Below are positions 45,801-55,953 of a DNA stretch of 64,000 nucleotides, in pieces (the stretch's first letter is position 1; each line of letters begins with the position of its first letter). Position numbers and translations under genes: made by a program. The DNA is from Rhizobium leguminosarum (GTDB lineage: Bacteria > Pseudomonadota > Alphaproteobacteria > Rhizobiales > Rhizobiaceae). The stretch covers positions 1 to 64,000 of the forward strand of contig NZ_MZMU01000003.1 in NCBI RefSeq assembly GCF_004123835.1, in the 5' to 3' direction. The notes under the pieces were generated by a model. It worked only from the letters and a program-made list of their open reading frames with translations. It was not told where the DNA came from and searched no databases.

Positions 45801-46784
45801 ATGCTGGCGCGGTTTTTCAGATCCTCGAAACGATCTTTCGAGTCGCTGTCCGAGCAGGAGATCCTTGCCCTTGGGATCGCCTCCGAGGAAGACGATGCCC
45901 GCATCTATCTCGCCTATGCCGACAGGCTGCGCCGCGAATTTCCGGCCTCGGCCAAGGTCTTCGAGGATATGGCCGAAGTCGAGGATACGCATCGCAAGTC
46001 GCTGATCGAGATTCATCGCCAGCGTTTCGGCGAGCGCATCCCGCTGATCCGGCGCGAGCATGTGCAGGGCTTCTACGAGCGCAAGCCCGACTGGCTCAGG
46101 GCAAACCTTTCGCTGGATGCGATGCGGCAGGAAACCGAGGCGATGGAGGAGCAGGCCTATCGTTTCTATGTCGAGGCGGCAAAACGGACCTCGGACGCCT
46201 CGACCCGTGAGCTTCTCGGCGATCTCGCGCTTGCCGAACAGGGGCATGAGGATATCGCCCGCATGCTGGGCGACAAACATACGCCCGCAGATGTCAAGCA
46301 CGACGAGGACGCGACGGTGCATCGGCAATTCGTGCTGACCTATGTGCAGCCGGGTCTTGCCGGACTGATGGACGGCTCGGTCTCGACCCTGGCGCCGATC
46401 TTCGCCGCCGCCTTCGCCACGCAGGATACCTGGCAGACCTTCCTCGTCGGCCTTTCAGCCTCCGTCGGCGCCGGCATCTCGATGGGTTTCACCGAGGCCG
46501 CCCATGACGACGGCAAGATCTCCGGCAGAGGCTCGCCGGTCAAGCGCGGCCTTGCCTGCGGCATCATGACCGCGCTCGGCGGCCTCGGCCACGCACTGCC
46601 CTATCTGATCCCGCATTTCTGGACAGCGACGATCACCGCCGCCATCGTCGTCTTCTTCGAACTCTGGGCAATCGCCTTCATCCAGAACCGCTACATGGAA
46701 ACCCCCTTCCTGCGCGCCGCCTTCCAGGTGGTGCTGGGCGGCGGCCTGGTGCTCGGCGCCGGTATCCTGATCGGGAATGGGTGA
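45801..46784 (+). CDS. mbfA: Membrane-bound ferritin-like iron exporter MbfA
   Basis: 327 residues from ATG 45801 (GGAGAAAG upstream). The N-terminal half is a rubrerythrin/ferritin-like four-helix bundle with Glu-rich iron sites (SEEDDARIYLAYADRLRREF; AEVEDTHRKSLIEIH; LAEQGHEDIARMLGD). The C-terminal half (about 180-327) is a VIT1/CCC1-type membrane domain (GLMDGSVSTLAPIFAAAF). In Agrobacterium and Bradyrhizobium, MbfA exports iron under iron and peroxide stress and is Irr-repressed; the Irr box here supports the same. Confidence 0.92.
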   Translation: MLARFFRSSKRSFESLSEQEILALGIASEEDDARIYLAYADRLRREFPASAKVFEDMAEVEDTHRKSLIEIHRQRFGERIPLIRREHVQGFYERKPDWLRANLSLDAMRQETEAMEEQAYRFYVEAAKRTSDASTRELLGDLALAEQGHEDIARMLGDKHTPADVKHDEDATVHRQFVLTYVQPGLAGLMDGSVSTLAPIFAAAFATQDTWQTFLVGLSASVGAGISMGFTEAAHDDGKISGRGSPVKRGLACGIMTALGGLGHALPYLIPHFWTATITAAIVVFFELWAIAFIQNRYMETPFLRAAFQVVLGGGLVLGAGILIGNG

Positions 46785-47372
46785 GGAGCGGTCGGGCGCA
46801 GCCCGAGCAATCGATCCAGTGAATCGATTGCAGCAACGAACGCCCTGAGCCAAAGCGAAGGGCCGGGAGACGGTGCGTCATCCTCGGCATCAAGCCGGTC
46901 GGGCATAGCCCGAGCAATCGATCCAGTGAATCGATTGCAGCGACGAACGCCCTGAGCCCAAAGCGAAGGGCCGGGAGACGGCAAACTATTTGGCCCCGGC
47001 CGCGTTTGCGAAGGCTCAAGAGGCGGCACGACTGCATTCTTGCACTTCGCTTGCGCTCAGTGCATTCGCGGCTTCGCCGCTCACCCCCCTCATCTGCCTG
47101 CCGGCATCTTCTCCCCGCTGGGGAGAAGGGGACTCGTGGCGGCGCCTCGCTCCCTTGCGACATTGGTTTGGGAATGACACCCGCGCGGATTGCTCCCCCT
47201 TCTCCCCAGCGGGGAGAAGATGCCCGTCAGGGCAGATGAGGGGGGTGAGGAGCGGAAGCGACGAACGCCTTGAGCGTAAGCGAAAGACAGCCCTCCCTGT
47301 ATAAAGAACCACCCGGCAAAACGAAAAAGGCCGGCAAACAGCCGGCCCTTTCCACATTCTCTATTGCAACCC
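46785..47372. repeat. Repeat-rich intergenic region (two direct repeats plus a large inverted repeat)
   Basis: An 83-84 bp unit beginning GTCGGGC is present at 46791-46873 and again at 46898-46981 with few differences; each copy contains the small palindrome CAATCGAT...ATCGATTG. Further on, arms of about 52 bp at 47080-47131 and 47196-47249 form an inverted repeat, each carrying its own hairpin TCTCCCC...GGGGAGA. These match rhizobial RIME-type mosaics. No gene is credible here. Confidence 0.8.
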
Positions 47373-47972
47373 TTACCGTAGCGCGCCGACCAGGACGTCG
47401 CGGCCGTTCTCGATGGTGACCCAGCGGCCGGCATTGTAGCTCGACTGGCGCTTGACGAAGGAATAGGGGGTCCCGAACCATGGCTTGACGTCGGAGGCGA
47501 GGTTGTCGAGCACGAAATCGCCCTCGGCCGTGCGCAGCGTCAGCACGGCATGGCCTTCGCCATCCGGCTTGCGCACGACGGTCATCAGCAGGTCGGCAGC
47601 CGGAAAGCCGCGCTGGATCAGCATGCGGCGCTTCAGCAGCGCGAAATCCTCGCAGTCGCCGGCGGTGGTCGGATAGGCCCAGACCTCATCCCTACCGTAG
47701 ATTTCCTTGTCGGTCATCGGCGTGATCGTGCGGTTGACAGCGGCGTTGACCGAACGCACGAGCGACCACTTCCCCGGGTTCATGGCGACCGGGCCCGCGT
47801 TGCGGTTTGCGCCGCATTCACTGCGGTGGGTCTGACAGAAATCGTAGTGCCCGATCGGCTGTGAGGTGGCATTGCCTGTCACCATGGAAGCATTTCTGCT
47901 GGGGGCTGGTATGGCGGCCGTCGCCATCGCAAACATGGCCATCATGGCCACAAAGATACCCTTGATCCGCAC
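47373..47972 (-). CDS. Bacterial transglutaminase-like cysteine protease (BTLCP family)
   Basis: 199 residues, GTG start behind GGAAAGAGCGGGC. Signal peptide at residues 1 to about 22 (IFVAMMAMFAMATAAIPA). The catalytic triad fits TTAGDCEDFALLKRRMLI (Cys), EGHAVLTLRT (His) and DFVLDNL (Asp). Periplasmic members (LapG-like) cleave adhesins; this COG3672 group is common in rhizobia and its target is unknown. The RIME-type repeat lies immediately downstream. Confidence 0.85.
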   Translation of the reverse strand: MRIKGIFVAMMAMFAMATAAIPAPSRNASMVTGNATSQPIGHYDFCQTHRSECGANRNAGPVAMNPGKWSLVRSVNAAVNRTITPMTDKEIYGRDEVWAYPTTAGDCEDFALLKRRMLIQRGFPAADLLMTVVRKPDGEGHAVLTLRTAEGDFVLDNLASDVKPWFGTPYSFVKRQSSYNAGRWVTIENGRDVLVGALR

Positions 47973-48137
47973 GCCCGCTCTTTCCTTGCATCGCCCTTAT
48001 TTATTAACAAAGTGTTAATGGAGAGGGCCCAAAAGAGTCAATCGTTACTTCTTGGGAGAACCTTACGACCCGCCGATATGGTTAAAATGCAACGGGTTGG
48101 GGGACTTGCATCAGGCGAATTTATCCGCCTCTGCCGC

Positions 48138-48962
48138 TCAAACGGGCATCTGCCTATTTGTTGATGAACGGATGATGCCTTTGACGGCACTCAGGAGAAG
48201 CGCGATATCGCCGGGGCGGGAAAGGCGATGGTCGCCGTCGCGAATGAAGGTCAGCACAACGTCGTCGGCGGGAAGATGTTCGACCAGTTTCATCGCATGC
48301 GCATGCGGCACGTCGGCGTCTTTCATGCCCTGGAGAATGTGCACCGGGCAGCCGGTTTCGATGATGCCGTCGAGCACCCGGTTCTTTCGGCCGTCCTCGA
48401 TCAGCGCCCGCGTATAGATGTTGGGTTCCGGGCTGTATTGCGAACGCTCTTCGAAATAACCGCGCTCGGCCAGCGATTTGCGCTCCTTGGCCTTGAGGTT
48501 CGGCTCGATCAGCTCGGAAGTGAAATCGGGGGCGGGCGCGATCAGCACCATCCCTGCGAGCGTCACGCCGCCCTGCCGCGCAAGCTCCTGCGCCAGCCTG
48601 AGCGCGATCCATCCGCCCATCGACGAGCCGACAAGGATAACCCGATCGGGCGCGACATGGCGGATGACGGCAAGTGCCTCCTCCAGCCAGCGCGAGATCG
48701 TGCCGTCGCCGAAGCTGCCGCCGGAAAGTCCGTGGCCGGAATAGTCCAGGCGGATGCAGGCGAGCCCAAGTTCCGCCGCCAGCCCGTCGAGTTCCACCGC
48801 CTTGGTGCCGCTCATGTCGGAGCGGTAGCCGGACAGCCAGACCAGTGCCGGTGCGCCATTGCCCGCCTGCGCCGGCCGGACGAGCATGGCGATCTCACGC
48901 GCCGCCTCACCCTCGCCGACCGTCAGGAACTGCGGCTGGGCATTGGACATCTGATCGGACAT
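48138..48962 (-). CDS. Alpha/beta-hydrolase (serine esterase/peptidase-like)
   Basis: 274 residues; AGGAGTTTCGCCG before ATG. The nucleophile elbow is VGSSMGGW (Ser near residue 120), the oxyanion loop LSGYRSDM is near 45, and the end HILQGMKDADVP plus IRDGDHRLS supplies Asp and His. It resembles cytoplasmic palmitoyl-protein-thioesterase/ABHD10-like enzymes. Substrate unknown. Confidence 0.85.
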   Translation of the reverse strand: MSDQMSNAQPQFLTVGEGEAAREIAMLVRPAQAGNGAPALVWLSGYRSDMSGTKAVELDGLAAELGLACIRLDYSGHGLSGGSFGDGTISRWLEEALAVIRHVAPDRVILVGSSMGGWIALRLAQELARQGGVTLAGMVLIAPAPDFTSELIEPNLKAKERKSLAERGYFEERSQYSPEPNIYTRALIEDGRKNRVLDGIIETGCPVHILQGMKDADVPHAHAMKLVEHLPADDVVLTFIRDGDHRLSRPGDIALLLSAVKGIIRSSTNRQMPV

Positions 48963-49140
48963 CGGCGAAACTCCTGTTGTTTTGGCCTATAAAACAGATT
49001 CTTGGCAGGCTGACAGCGGGTGATTTTTCCGCTAAAGGATGATATTGACTCCGTTGCAGCGATGACGCGACACGTTTGTGCACCCCTGATTGGGAGCGCG
49101 ATGCTGCAACGTTCCGAAACAACGCGAGGAGAATACGACC

Positions 49141-49677
49141 ATTCGCAGACCTTTTAAAACCGACGCGCCCGTGAAGGACGGACCGCGCTCGAACCGTGAA
49201 ATCCGCATTCCCAAAGTTCAGCTGATCGGGGCTGACGGTGAGAATATGGGCGTCGTGCCTACCGACCAGGCCTTGAGAATGGCGGAAGAAGCCGGCCTCG
49301 ATCTCGTCGAAATTTCCCCAAATGTCGAGCCGCCGGTGTGCAAGATCCTCGATCTGGGCAAGCTGAAATATGCCAACCAGAAGAAGGCTGCCGAGGCGCG
49401 CAAGAAGCAGAAGATCGTCGAAGTCAAAGAAATCAAGATGCGCCCGAACATCGACACTCATGATTATGAGGTGAAGATGAAGGCGATGGGTCGCTTCTTC
49501 GACGAAGGCGACAAGGTCAAGGTGACGCTGAAGTTCCGCGGCCGTGAAATGGCCCACCAGGAACTCGGCATGAAGCTTCTGCAGCAGGTCAAGGCCGATA
49601 CGATCGAGTTCGCCAAGGTCGAAGCCGAACCCAAGCTCGAAGGCCGCCAGATGATGATGGTGCTGGCGCCGAAATAA
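49141..49677 (+). CDS. infC: Translation initiation factor IF-3 with ATT start codon
   Basis: 178 residues. Conserved IF-3 begins [11 protein letters not shown]... and the codon at that position is ATT (49141), nine bases after GAGGAG. ATT starts are characteristic of infC and allow IF-3 to repress its own translation because it rejects non-standard start codons. The N-domain ([20 protein letters not shown]) and C-domain ([18 protein letters not shown]) are complete. An upstream ATG at 49101 is out of frame with the gene. It is followed by rpmI and rplT in the standard order. Confidence 0.93.
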   Translation: MRRPFKTDAPVKDGPRSNREIRIPKVQLIGADGENMGVVPTDQALRMAEEAGLDLVEISPNVEPPVCKILDLGKLKYANQKKAAEARKKQKIVEVKEIKMRPNIDTHDYEVKMKAMGRFFDEGDKVKVTLKFRGREMAHQELGMKLLQQVKADTIEFAKVEAEPKLEGRQMMMVLAPK

Positions 49678-49701
49678 GCGCCAGGCAGTTTTTCGCCCAA
49701 G

Positions 49702-49724
49702 GCCGTCCGCAAGGGCGGCTTTTG
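49702..49724 (+). terminator. Weak terminator or attenuator after infC
   Basis: GCCGTCC pairs with GGGCGGC (one G-T wobble) over GCAA, followed by TTTTG. The gap from infC to rpmI is unusually long (325 bp) for an infC-rpmI-rplT operon, so partial separation or L20-type leader control in this gap is conceivable. Confidence 0.5.
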
Positions 49725-50002
49725 TGCTTTCTGCCATTTTGCTTTGCGCCGTTGTATTTTGGGAGGCGCGAAGATTCCTCCGCCGCCCCGTTGCACTTTC
49801 ATGACGCTGCGGTTATAAGCGCCCGTCCGAACTGACCGGCAGGGCATGCCGTGGCAGTTTCGAATGCTTGCGGAACGGTTCGTCGCCGATGCCGCAGATC
49901 AACAACAAACGCTCCCGCACCTTGTTGCGACGGCCGGAGAACCGGACTTCGCAGGAGGGCTTTTTTGATAAAGCGCGCAGGGAGGACAGAAGGAGTAGCA
50001 AA

Positions 50003-50206
50003 ATGCCCAAGATGAAGACGAAGTCCTCTGCCAAGAAGCGGTTCAAGATCACCGCAACCGGCAAGGTCAAGGCTGCCGCTGCCGGCAAGCGCCATGGCAT
50101 GATCAAGCGTTCCAACAAGTTCATTCGCGATGCACGTGGCACCATGGTTCTCGCAGAACCGGATGGCCGCAAGGTTATCAAGAATTACCTGCCGAACGGT
50201 CTCTGA
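50003..50206 (+). CDS. rpmI: Ribosomal protein L35
   Basis: 67 residues, very basic, with the L35 signature [20 protein letters not shown]. The start is preceded by AGAAGGAGTAGCAAA. It assembles into the 50S subunit. Co-directional with infC and rplT, 38 bases before rplT. Confidence 0.97.
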   Translation: MPKMKTKSSAKKRFKITATGKVKAAAAGKRHGMIKRSNKFIRDARGTMVLAEPDGRKVIKNYLPNGL

Positions 50207-50244
50207 GACTCGTCCGCGAACGCTAGATTTAAGGAGATCATGAT

Positions 50245-50649
50245 ATGGCACGTGTAAAAAGAGGCGTCACGTCTCATGCCAAGCACAAGAAGGTTCTGAA
50301 GGCAGCAAAGGGCTTTTACGGCCGCCGCAAGAACACCATCCGTACCGCCAAGGCTGCTGTCGATCGTTCGAAGCAGTACGCCTACCGCGACCGCAAGGTC
50401 AACAAGCGCAACTTCCGTGCGCTTTGGATCCAGCGCATCAACGCCGCTGTGCGTGAATTCGGCCTGACCTACGGCCGCTTCATCGACGGCCTGAACAAGG
50501 CCGGCATCGAAGTCGACCGCAAGGTTCTCTCCGACATGGCGATCCACGAGCCGGAAGCATTCGGCGCGCTGGTCAGTGCTGCCAAGAAGGCTCTTGAATA
50601 CCTCAAGGAAGCCGGCACGGCGAACGAGTTTGAAGGCGCGGTCAAGTAA
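50245..50649 (+). CDS. rplT: Ribosomal protein L20
   Basis: 134 residues. The basic N-terminal helix ([20 protein letters not shown]) and [19 protein letters not shown] are canonical. It is needed early in 50S assembly and in other bacteria represses its own operon. The ribosome site is AAGGAGATCATGAT. A strong terminator follows. Confidence 0.98.
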
Positions 50650-50687
50650 CCAGCGCTTCCCAAGCTTTTGAATTTATGATTTTGGGA

Positions 50688-50726
50688 AACCCGCGCTGGT
50701 TTGGGCTAGCGCGGGTTTTTCTTTCT
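50688..50726 (+). terminator. Intrinsic terminator of the infC-rpmI-rplT group
   Basis: AACCCGCGCT pairs perfectly with AGCGCGGGTT around GGTTTGGGCT, followed directly by TTTCTTTCTTT. It separates rplT from pheS. Confidence 0.85.
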
Positions 50727-50799
50727 TTATATTCCTGGCGCCGGCCGGCGCCGCCTGCCTCCCGATCGCCCGCCTGATACTGGACGGAAAGAAGTGACA

Positions 50800-51882
50800 A
50801 TGTCAGATATCGACCAGCTCAATGCATCGCTGCTCGCCGAAATCGCCGCCGCCGATGACGAGACGGCGCTGGAAGCCGTGCGCGTTTCCGCCCTTGGCAA
50901 GAAGGGCTCCGTCTCCGAACTGTTGAAGACGCTCGGCGCCATGACGCCCGAAGAGCGCCAGAGCAAGGGTGCTGCGATCAACGTTCTGAAGAACGCGGTG
51001 ACCGAGGCGCTCACCGCCCGCAAGGCGACGCTGCGGCAAGCGGCAATCGATGCGCGGCTGAAGGCCGAGACGGTCGACGTCAGCCTGCCGGTGCGCTCTT
51101 CGTCGGCCGAGCGCGGCCGCATCCATCCGATCAGCCAGATCGTCGACGAGATCACCGCGATCTTCGCCGACATGGGTTTTTCGATCGCCGAAGGTCCCGA
51201 CATCGAGACCGATTATTACAATTTCACCGCGCTGAATTTCCCCGAAGGCCATCCGGCCCGCGAGATGCACGACACCTTCTTCTTCAACCCGGATGAGAAT
51301 GGCGAGCGCAAGGTGCTGCGCACCCATACCTCGCCGGTGCAGGTGCGCACCATGGAAGCGCAGACACCGCCGATCCGCATCATCATTCCCGGCAAGACCT
51401 ACCGCCAGGACTCGGACGCCACGCATTCGCCGATGTTCCATCAGGTCGAAGGCCTGGTCGTCGACAAGAAGGCCAATGTCGCCAACCTCCGCTGGGTGCT
51501 GGAAGAATTCTGCAAGACCTTCTTCGAGGTCGACAGCGTGACGATGCGTTTTCGCCCGTCCTTCTTCCCTTTCACCGAGCCCTCTTTCGAGGTCGATATC
51601 CAGTGCGACCGCTCCGGCCCGATCGTCAAGTTCGGCGAGGGCACCGACTGGATGGAAATCCTCGGCTGCGGCATGGTCCACCCGAATGTGCTGCGTTACG
51701 GCGGGCTCGATCCGGACGAATATCAGGGCTTTGCCTGGGGCATGGGCCTCGACCGCATCGCCATGCTGAAATACGGCATGCCCGACCTGCGGGACTTCTT
51801 CAACGCCGACGTCCGCTGGATGACGCATTACGGCTTCCGCCCCCTCGACATGCCGACGCTGTTCGGCGGCCTCAGCGCTTGA
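50800..51882 (+). CDS. pheS: Phenylalanyl-tRNA synthetase alpha subunit
   Basis: 360 residues from ATG 50800; a GTG two codons earlier is possible. The N-terminal coiled-coil (about 1-90) binds tRNA and the class-II catalytic core follows, with motif 2 ([28 protein letters not shown]) and motif 3 [13 protein letters not shown]. Works as an (alpha beta)2 tetramer with PheT, encoded 16 bases downstream. Confidence 0.98.
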   Translation: MSDIDQLNASLLAEIAAADDETALEAVRVSALGKKGSVSELLKTLGAMTPEERQSKGAAINVLKNAVTEALTARKATLRQAAIDARLKAETVDVSLPVRSSSAERGRIHPISQIVDEITAIFADMGFSIAEGPDIETDYYNFTALNFPEGHPAREMHDTFFFNPDENGERKVLRTHTSPVQVRTMEAQTPPIRIIIPGKTYRQDSDATHSPMFHQVEGLVVDKKANVANLRWVLEEFCKTFFEVDSVTMRFRPSFFPFTEPSFEVDIQCDRSGPIVKFGEGTDWMEILGCGMVHPNVLRYGGLDPDEYQGFAWGMGLDRIAMLKYGMPDLRDFFNADVRWMTHYGFRPLDMPTLFGGLSA

Positions 51883-51898
51883 ACGGAGAATTGGGACG

Positions 51899-54322
51899 AT
51901 GAAATTCACGCTCTCCTGGCTGAAAGAGCATCTGGAAACGGATGCCGGCCTCGATGAAATCTGCACGCGCCTCACCGAGATTGGGCTGGAGGTCGAGGAT
52001 GTCGACGACAAGGCGGCGTTCAAGCCCTTCGTCATCGCCAGGGTCGTCTCGGCGGAAAAACATCCGCAGGCCGATCGCCTGAAGGTGCTGATGGTCGACA
52101 CCGGGTCCGGCGCACCGGTCCAGGTGGTCTGCGGCGCCCCGAATGCGCGCGCCGGTCTCGTCGGCGCCTTCGCGGCGCCCGGAACCTATGTTCCCGGTAT
52201 CGACGTGACGCTGGCCGTCGGCAATATCCGCGGCGTCGAAAGCCATGGCATGATGTGCTCCGAAAAGGAGCTGCAGATCTCCGACAGTCACGACGGCATC
52301 ATCGATCTCCCGGAGGATGCGCCGGTCGGCCAGAGTTATGCCGCTTATGCTCATCTCGACGATCCCCTCATCGAGATCAACCTGACGCCCAACCGGCCGG
52401 ATTGCACCTCGATCCACGGCATCGCGCGCGATCTTGCTGCCTCCGGCCTCGGCACGCTGAAGACGCGGCCCGCCCCGTCCTTCGCCGTCGAGGGCGAGAC
52501 GCCGGTGAAGCTGATGCTCGATCTCGACGATCAAAAACTCTGCCCGGGTTTTGCGCTGCGCCTCGTGCGGGGCGTCAGGAACGGCCCGAGCCCGCGCTGG
52601 ATGCAGCAGCGGCTGATCGCCATCGGCCTGCGCCCCATCAATGCGCTTGTCGATGTCACCAACTACATGACCTTCGATCAGGGACGGCCGATCCACGTCT
52701 TCGATGCCGCCAAGATCAACGGCAACCTGACCGTCCGCCGTGCCGCCGAAGGCGAGACGGTGCTGGCGCTCGACCAGCGCGAATACAAGCTGTCGCCGAA
52801 CAACGTCGTCATCTCCGATGAAAACGGCATCGAATCGATCGGCGGCATCATGGGCGGCGAACATTCCGGCTGCGACGAGAACACCGTCGACGTGCTGATT
52901 GAATCCGCCCTGTGGGATCCGATGAACATCGCCAAATCAGGCCGCAGCCTCGGCATCATCACCGATGCCCGCTACCGCTTCGAACGCGGCGCCGATCCGG
53001 AATATATGGTCCCCGGCCTCGAACGCACGACCGAACTGGTGCTGGAGCTTTGCGGCGGCAAGGCGGCCAAGGCCGAGATCGTCGGCTACCAGGGTTACGA
53101 ACCAAAGACCGTCGATTTCCCCTATTCGGAGGTCAAGCGTCTGACGGGCCTCGACGTCTCGAATGAGGAAAGCAACACGATTTTGACGCGCCTCGGCTTC
53201 ACCATCTCCGGTTCCGGCGAGCGCGTCTCCGTCGCCGTCCCCTCCTGGCGTCCCGATGTCGACGGCAAGGCCGATCTCGTCGAGGAGGTCATGCGCATTC
53301 ACGGCGTCGACAATATCAAGCCGGCGCCGCTTGAAAGCCATGCGGCCGTCAACGGCAAGATCCTGACGACGCTGCAGATCCGCAGCCGCCTCGCCAAGCG
53401 GGCGCTCGCCGCGCGCGGCATGCTCGAAGCCGTCACCTGGTCTTTCATTCCGGAAGACCAGGCAAAGCTGTTCGGCGGCGGTTCGCCGACGCTCAAGCTT
53501 GCCAACCCGATCGCCGCCGAAATGTCGGATATGCGCCCGTCGCTTCTGCCGGGCCTGCTGACCGCAGCCCAGCGCAATGCCGACAAGGGTTATGGTGACG
53601 TCGCGCTCTTCGAGGTCTCCGGCACTTATGAGAACGACAGGCCTGAGGGTCAGCGCCGCGTGGCCGGCGGCATTCGCCGCGGGACGGCCTCGCTTGCCGG
53701 CGCCGGTCGCGCCTGGTCGAACCCCGCCAAGGGCGGCGGCAAGCCAGTCGACGTCTTCGACGCCAAGGCCGACGCGCTTGCCGTCATCGAAGCCTGCGGC
53801 CTGCCGATGGGCAATATCCAGATCGAGCAGGGCGGGCCGGAATGGTATCATCCCGGCCGCTCCGGCACGATCAAGATGGGGCCGAAGGTCGTGCTCGGCT
53901 ATTTCGGCGAATTCCATCCGCTGACGCTGGAATCGCTTGATGTCTCCGGCGCTCTCTGCGGCTTCGAAGTCTATGTCGACGCCATGCCGGAAGCCAAGCG
54001 CAAGGCGACGCGCACCAAGCCGGCGCTCGAGCTGTCGCCCTTCCAGGTGGTGCGGCGCGACTTCGCCTTCGTCGTCGACAAGACGGTGGAAGCCGGCGCG
54101 ATCGTCAAGGCCGCGACCGGCGCCGACCGCAAGCTGGTGACCGGCGTCAATGTCTTCGACATCTTCGAGGGCGCATCGGTTGGCGACGGCAAGAAATCGG
54201 TGGCGATCGAGGTGCAGATCCAGCCGGTCGAACGCACGCTGACGGACGAGGATTTCGAGGCGCTGACGCAGAAGATCGTCGCCAGCGTCACGAAATTCAC
54301 CGGCGGTGTCCTCAGAAGCTGA
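51899..54322 (+). CDS. pheT: Phenylalanyl-tRNA synthetase beta subunit
   Basis: 807 residues. An N-terminal EMAP/tRNA-binding domain (about 40-150, [20 protein letters not shown]), the B3/B4 editing domain (about 215-385), B5 (about 400-475) and the C-terminal FDX-ACB anticodon domain (about 710-807) follow in the usual order. The editing domain hydrolyses Tyr-tRNA(Phe). No frameshift or truncation is seen. Confidence 0.98.
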   Translation: MKFTLSWLKEHLETDAGLDEICTRLTEIGLEVEDVDDKAAFKPFVIARVVSAEKHPQADRLKVLMVDTGSGAPVQVVCGAPNARAGLVGAFAAPGTYVPGIDVTLAVGNIRGVESHGMMCSEKELQISDSHDGIIDLPEDAPVGQSYAAYAHLDDPLIEINLTPNRPDCTSIHGIARDLAASGLGTLKTRPAPSFAVEGETPVKLMLDLDDQKLCPGFALRLVRGVRNGPSPRWMQQRLIAIGLRPINALVDVTNYMTFDQGRPIHVFDAAKINGNLTVRRAAEGETVLALDQREYKLSPNNVVISDENGIESIGGIMGGEHSGCDENTVDVLIESALWDPMNIAKSGRSLGIITDARYRFERGADPEYMVPGLERTTELVLELCGGKAAKAEIVGYQGYEPKTVDFPYSEVKRLTGLDVSNEESNTILTRLGFTISGSGERVSVAVPSWRPDVDGKADLVEEVMRIHGVDNIKPAPLESHAAVNGKILTTLQIRSRLAKRALAARGMLEAVTWSFIPEDQAKLFGGGSPTLKLANPIAAEMSDMRPSLLPGLLTAAQRNADKGYGDVALFEVSGTYENDRPEGQRRVAGGIRRGTASLAGAGRAWSNPAKGGGKPVDVFDAKADALAVIEACGLPMGNIQIEQGGPEWYHPGRSGTIKMGPKVVLGYFGEFHPLTLESLDVSGALCGFEVYVDAMPEAKRKATRTKPALELSPFQVVRRDFAFVVDKTVEAGAIVKAATGADRKLVTGVNVFDIFEGASVGDGKKSVAIEVQIQPVERTLTDEDFEALTQKIVASVTKFTGGVLRS

Positions 54323-54348
54323 GCTTCACCCAACATCGTCAAGTCATG

Positions 54349-54377
54349 GACCGGTCGCGAATAGCGGCCGGTCTTTT
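54349..54377 (+). terminator. Terminator of pheST
   Basis: GACCGGTCGC pairs with GCGGCCGGTC (one T-G wobble) over GAATA, followed by TTTT. It starts 27 bases after the pheT stop. Confidence 0.75.
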
Positions 54378-54736
54378 CACAGGTGCAGATGGAAGAGTTT
54401 GCTCACGATCGTCCAGCGGCCGTCGATCTTCAGCAGCGAGAGATAATCGGTAAAGCGCATTCCGGCAAAGTCGTCGGTGACCTTGACGCTTGCCGCTTCG
54501 CCTTCGACATCGACGCTCTGAATGTCCATGTAGGGCTGCGTGCCGGGTGGCGCCGGCTCCTCCGCCAGGATCGCGGCGATGAACTCGTCCCGCGTCAGCC
54601 ATTCGACGGCATTTTCGTAATGGCCGATGATCGAGCTTTTCGGGTGAAAGGCCTTTTTCAAGGCTGCCTCATTGGCGAAGGCCATGCCTTCGACATAGAG
54701 ATGAACCGTCTGTTCGACTGCCTGCCTGTCCGACAT
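54377..54736 (-). CDS. SnoaL/NTF2-like small protein
   Basis: 119 residues of the cone-shaped NTF2-like fold: VEQTVHLYVEGMAFANEAALKKAFHP, then a sheet part with SIIGHYENAVEWLTRDEFIAAI and VKVTDDFAGMRFTDYLSLLKI. Such folds form ligand pockets or polyketide-cyclase-like enzymes; the role here is unknown. Convergent with pheT. Confidence 0.8.
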   Translation of the reverse strand: MSDRQAVEQTVHLYVEGMAFANEAALKKAFHPKSSIIGHYENAVEWLTRDEFIAAILAEEPAPPGTQPYMDIQSVDVEGEAASVKVTDDFAGMRFTDYLSLLKIDGRWTIVSKLFHLHL

Positions 54737-54828
54737 ATTTTCATCCCGTTCTTCGAGATGGCGTTAGATAGTTTCGCCGGCCCCGAAGGCAAGCCCGGCC
54801 GGTTGTGGCCGACCGGGCTTTTTCAGGT

Positions 54829-55824
54829 TCAGATGTTCGTCATAGCAAGCGAGGCGTCCGAATAGCGCTTGCCGGCAACCTGCCCGGCGGGGATCGCTTC
54901 GCTGAGCTGCTCGAGTTCCGCCGGGCTCAGCACGATATCGGCAGCGGCCGCATTCTGTTCGAGATGGTGAAGCTTGCGGGCGCCGGGGATCGGCACGATG
55001 TCGTCGCCCTGGTTCAACACCCAGGCGAGCGCCAGCTGTGCTGCCGTCACGCCTTTCTCGGCGGCAAGCCGCTCGAGAGTCGCGACGAGGGCGGCATTGG
55101 CGTCGAAGTTTTCCGCCTGGAAACGCGGCACCTGTCGGCGGAAATCGTCCGCGTCGAGATCCTCCGCCTTGCGGATCGCCCCGGTCAGGAAGCCGCGCCC
55201 AAGCGGGCTGTAAGGCACGAAGCCGATGCCGAGTTCGCGGCAGGTGGCAAGCACCTCCTCTTCGGGATCGCGCGTCCAGAGCGAATATTCACTCTGCAGG
55301 GCTGCGATCGGATGGACCGCATGGGCGCGGCGAATGGTGGCGCTGCCGGCTTCTGAAAGCCCGAGCGCCCGGACTTTCCCTTCCTTCACCAGCTCTGCCA
55401 TGACGCCGACCGTTTCCTCGATCGGCACGTTGGGATCGACCCGGTGCTGGTAGAAGAGGTCGATGGTTTCGATGCCGAGGCGTTTCAGCGAGGCCTCGGC
55501 CACCCCACGCACATGCTCGGGGCGGCTGTCGACGCCGGCGATGGCGGCAGTACCCGGCTTGCTGGCATCGATCTTGAAGCCGAATTTGGTGGCGATCACC
55601 ACGCGGTCGCGGAACGGCTTCAGCGCTTTGCCAAGAAGAACCTCGTTGGTAAAGGGACCATAGACTTCGGCGGTGTCGAAGAAGGTCACGCCGAGATCGA
55701 TGGCGCGATGCAGTGTCTTGATCGATTCCGCCTCGTCGCTGGCGCCATAGGCAAAGCTCATGCCCATGCAGCCAAGACCGACGGCAGAGACGGTCAGATC
55801 GTTTCCGAGTTTCCGGGTTTTCAT
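54829..55824 (-). CDS. Aldo/keto reductase (AKR13-like)
   Basis: 331 residues from MKTRKLGND at 55824 (GGAGCGCATC upstream); the frame runs further but has no better site. AKR tetrad: Asp in FFDTAEVYG with Tyr, Lys in VIATKFGF and His in LFYQHRVDP. The C-terminal NADPH-binding loop is [14 protein letters not shown] and [14 protein letters not shown]. It reduces aldehydes or ketones with NADPH. Divergent LysR gene next door (130 bp) is the probable regulator. Confidence 0.9.
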   Translation of the reverse strand: MKTRKLGNDLTVSAVGLGCMGMSFAYGASDEAESIKTLHRAIDLGVTFFDTAEVYGPFTNEVLLGKALKPFRDRVVIATKFGFKIDASKPGTAAIAGVDSRPEHVRGVAEASLKRLGIETIDLFYQHRVDPNVPIEETVGVMAELVKEGKVRALGLSEAGSATIRRAHAVHPIAALQSEYSLWTRDPEEEVLATCRELGIGFVPYSPLGRGFLTGAIRKAEDLDADDFRRQVPRFQAENFDANAALVATLERLAAEKGVTAAQLALAWVLNQGDDIVPIPGARKLHHLEQNAAAADIVLSPAELEQLSEAIPAGQVAGKRYSDASLAMTNI

Positions 55825-55953
55825 GATGCGCTCCTTTTTGAGCTGATTTTGAACCGCTTGATCGGTTGTTTGCGGTACCGGCGGACCATATCGCTGTCGC
55901 ATCAATCAGAAAATACATGCAGTTTCTAACAGGTTGTTCTATCATTTCGATCA

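Noticed and set aside
54786..54825. Hairpin with T-run between the NTF2-like and aldo/keto reductase genes
   Set aside because: AGCCCGG...CCGGGCT with TTTTT points on the plus strand where no gene ends nearby; its role for the minus-strand genes is unclear, so it was not called a terminator.
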